Made by a program: the position numbers and the translations under genes. A stretch of DNA of 64,000 nucleotides from Streptococcus sp. oral taxon 061 (GTDB taxonomy: Bacteria > Bacillota > Bacilli > Lactobacillales > Streptococcaceae), in contig NZ_CP058258.1 in the NCBI RefSeq assembly GCF_013394695.1, positions 82,001 to 146,000 of the forward strand, written 5' to 3'. Below, piece by piece: positions 62,422 to 64,000 of this stretch (positions are counted from its first letter, which is position 1; each line of letters opens with the position of its first letter). The notes below the pieces were generated by a model, which did no database searches, had not been told where the DNA came from, and saw only the letters and a program-made list of their open reading frames with translations.

Positions 62422-63102
62422 TTACCATCCAATCTCATAAGCAGTCTGAGGCTGATCATTGGTCACAACTTCGGTAATCTTGCCACTATTGACTCGAATG
62501 ATGGTTCTGGCCATATCCGCAATATTTTGGTTGTGCGTCACCATGATGAGGGTAAAGCCGAGCTTTTCCTTCAGTTTCCAGATATAGTCGAGAATCTTGC
62601 GCCCTGTTTCTTCATCGAGGGCTCCCGTCGGCTCATCTAAGAAAAGAATCTCTGGCTTTTTGGCCAAGGCCCGGGCAATAGAGACTCTCTGCTGTTCCCC
62701 ACCCGACAATTCACTCGGATACTTGTCTAGCTTATCGCCAAGTCCCAAATCTTCTATGATCTGCAAAAAGTCATGATTGTTTGCCAGGTCTGCCCCCATC
62801 TTTACATTCTGTTTGACTGTCAGATTAGGCAATAAATAATACTGCTGGAAGATAAAGGCAATCTTCTCACGTCTAAAGGCTGTCAATTGAGCATCCGCGA
62901 GTTGTGATAAATCTTGCCCTTGAATGAGGATATGCCCCTCATCTACCTTTTCTAAGCCTGATAACACGTTTAAGAGAGTTGACTTTCCCGATCCAGAAGG
63001 GCCGAGGATAACCACATTATCCTGGTCTTGAATCTGCAAGTCAATCCCTTTTAAAACCTTGGTTTGGCCGTAACTTTTGTGAATATTTTCTAGTTGAATC
63101 AT
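62422..63102 (-). CDS. ABC transporter ATP-binding protein (MacB/LolD type)
   Basis: A 226-residue ATPase starting [17 protein letters not shown] at 63102, overlapping the TetR stop (ATGA) behind a TAGGAAA site. Walker A is GPSGSGKST, signature [12 protein letters not shown], Walker [14 protein letters not shown]-loop VTHNQN: the MacB/LolD subfamily, which partners FtsX-like permeases. A longer frame to 63138 runs inside the TetR gene and is not used. Confidence 0.93.
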   Translation of the reverse strand: MIQLENIHKSYGQTKVLKGIDLQIQDQDNVVILGPSGSGKSTLLNVLSGLEKVDEGHILIQGQDLSQLADAQLTAFRREKIAFIFQQYYLLPNLTVKQNVKMGADLANNHDFLQIIEDLGLGDKLDKYPSELSGGEQQRVSIARALAKKPEILFLDEPTGALDEETGRKILDYIWKLKEKLGFTLIMVTHNQNIADMARTIIRVNSGKITEVVTNDQPQTAYEIGW

Positions 63103-63674
63103 TTTTTTCCTACCATTTCTTTGATGAGCGACTGACAAACCTCTGTCATTAATCCAATTACTTCTTCCATGCTGAATTGATAAATACCAGAAGCAACCAT
63201 AGAGGCCATCCCATGTGAGTAGATAAATAGATGCTGGTACAATCGACTAGCCTCCTCTACAGTCAAAGGATAGTCTGCGACAATCGAATCCAGAACCAAT
63301 TGGTAACTATGATCCTTCATGGGAAGAAAATCTTGAAAGCGACGAATGGGATCTTTACTAGGATTTTGGAAAAGCAATTGAAAGAGTTGAGGCTCTTTTG
63401 AGGCGAAAAGTATATAAGCAACCCCGACAGATCGAAAAGGCTTCTCATCTTCTAAGGCCTTGCGAATATACTCCACCACGACCATTTCCGCAGCACCAAT
63501 AACCTCTGCTTGTAACTCAGACATATTAGCAAATTGCCCAAAAATGACTCTCGGTGTGGCTCCTAGTTTCTCCGCTAATGCTCTAGCTGTCAAACTAGCC
63601 ATTCCCTCTTCTCTCACCAATTGTAAAGCTATCCCAATCATAGCCTCTTTACTAAATTTAACCTTGGGTGGCAT
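63099..63674 (-). CDS. TetR/AcrR family transcriptional regulator
   Basis: A 191-residue repressor starting MPPKVKFSKE (63674, AAAGGAG site). The HTH is SLTARALAEKLGATPRVIFG, slightly atypical of TetR, and the C-terminal domain is helical with TetR_C-like features. A longer frame runs through the operator and promoter and is rejected. It probably represses itself and the downstream ABC genes through the tandem palindromes just upstream. Confidence 0.9.
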   Translation of the reverse strand: MPPKVKFSKEAMIGIALQLVREEGMASLTARALAEKLGATPRVIFGQFANMSELQAEVIGAAEMVVVEYIRKALEDEKPFRSVGVAYILFASKEPQLFQLLFQNPSKDPIRRFQDFLPMKDHSYQLVLDSIVADYPLTVEEASRLYQHLFIYSHGMASMVASGIYQFSMEEVIGLMTEVCQSLIKEMVGKK

Positions 63675-63686
63675 AAGACTCCTTTC

Positions 63687-63751
63687 GCGCAACATCTGTT
63701 GCGCAACACTTGTTGCATAAAAGGATACCATAAAAAAGAAATACTTGTCAA
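63687..63751 (-). promoter_or_regulatory. TetR operon promoter with tandem palindromic operators
   Basis: On the minus strand -35 TTGACA (63746-63751) and -10 TATCCT (63722-63727), spacer 18. Downstream are two overlapping palindromes, GCAACA-CT-TGTTGC (63703-63716) and GCGCAACATCTGTTGCGC (63687-63704), positioned to block transcription start. Confidence 0.8.
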
Positions 63752-63792
63752 GAAAAAACTGTAAAACACAAAACAAAAAAACAGCGGACTTT

Positions 63793-63963
63793 TTATTTCT
63801 TTGCTATCCAGCCGATGGCATCGATTGGTGGGTTTTCGGTATCAATCCAGATGAATTCAATCTCGATTTCACCATTTTTAAACTTGGGCAATCGATTACT
63901 ATTGATTTCTAGTTCGTTTAGTCGTTGACCTGTCAATACTTCTCGTTCCTTCAATTGGAAAAG
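63793..63963 (-). pseudogene. C-terminal fragment of an unknown gene
   Basis: On the minus strand a frame is open from an in-frame stop (63964-63966) to TAA at 63793. The 56-residue translation includes KEREVLTGQRLNELEI and EIEIEFIWIDTENPPIDAIG and looks protein-like. There is no ATG and no ribosome site, so it is probably the remnant of a longer gene, or the tail of one broken by a frameshift near the window edge. No family is recognised. Confidence 0.4.
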
Positions 63964-64000
63964 TTAAAGGGAACTAATACAAATCTTCAAGACTTCTGTA

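Noticed and set aside
1..64000. CRISPR arrays, tRNA/rRNA genes, prophage, complete IS elements, replication origin
   Set aside because: I looked for spaced direct repeats, CCA-ended cloverleaf sequences, transposase or phage genes and DnaA-box clusters and saw none.

Overview
The window looks like chromosome of a mitis-group Streptococcus, in the S. mitis / S. oralis / S. infantis neighbourhood of S. pneumoniae. The evidence is the AT-rich coding style, strong Shine-Dalgarno sites with extended -10 promoters (TGnTATAAT), BOX repeats, the malXCD/malAR/malQP locus, a cin-box ahead of cinA-recA, and an IreB-RuvX-DUF1292 block. It is probably not S. pneumoniae itself. As I remember the pneumococcal map, lytA follows recA-dinF and the riboflavin genes lie between hexB (mutL) and ruvA; neither is present here. 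No tRNA, rRNA, CRISPR array, prophage or complete insertion sequence was seen.

Layout. 1-4.3 kb: end of a YfhO-type membrane protein, then an operon of an HTH regulator, PspC, DUF3169, a CPBP protease and small membrane proteins. 4.4-7.1 kb: aspS and yitT. 7.1-16.9 kb: maltodextrin locus, with malR, malA, malD, malC and malX on the minus strand and malQ-malP on the plus strand, around a 417-base divergent control region full of LacI-type operators. 16.9-31 kb: rlmA, tyrS, mutL, ruvA, tag, a CPBP protease, an MccF-like S66 peptidase, a SemiSWEET, a DUF1129 protein, corA, uvrA and an M24 peptidase. 30.5-33.7 kb: a magnesium M-box leader and mgtA. 33.8-40.6 kb: spx, lipoproteins, ireB-ruvX-DUF1292, a cluster of structured repeats, folC, an HAD phosphatase and a purine permease. 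40.6-48.1 kb: tsaE, a GNAT, an LCP protein, cinA, recA, a MATE exporter and yebC. 48.1-64 kb: mostly envelope and stress modules: MarR plus a heterodimeric ABC exporter, PAP2, a LytTR/LiaF-like pair, rpmB, gls24-fakA, an ABC transporter with its own two-component system, a TetR-controlled ABC/FtsX pair, and a gene remnant.

How the parts work together. Maltodextrins are bound by MalX, imported by MalC/MalD and broken down by MalQ and MalP under MalR control. MutL, UvrA, RuvA, Tag and RecA cover DNA repair and recombination, with RecA also tied to competence through the cin-box. MgtA and CorA handle magnesium.

The most unusual feature is the mgtA leader. A textbook M-box is followed by a 23-codon open frame with a strong ribosome-binding site and an acidic, proline-containing start. 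The 3' half of that frame forms a long stem with the bases just downstream. This resembles the enterobacterial mgtL scheme, so two magnesium-sensing layers may act in series. Other notable points are three genes with leaderless-promoter geometry (rlmA, tsaE, MATE), covarying hairpin repeats before folC, and a LytTR regulator with 9-bp direct repeats at 21-bp spacing upstream.
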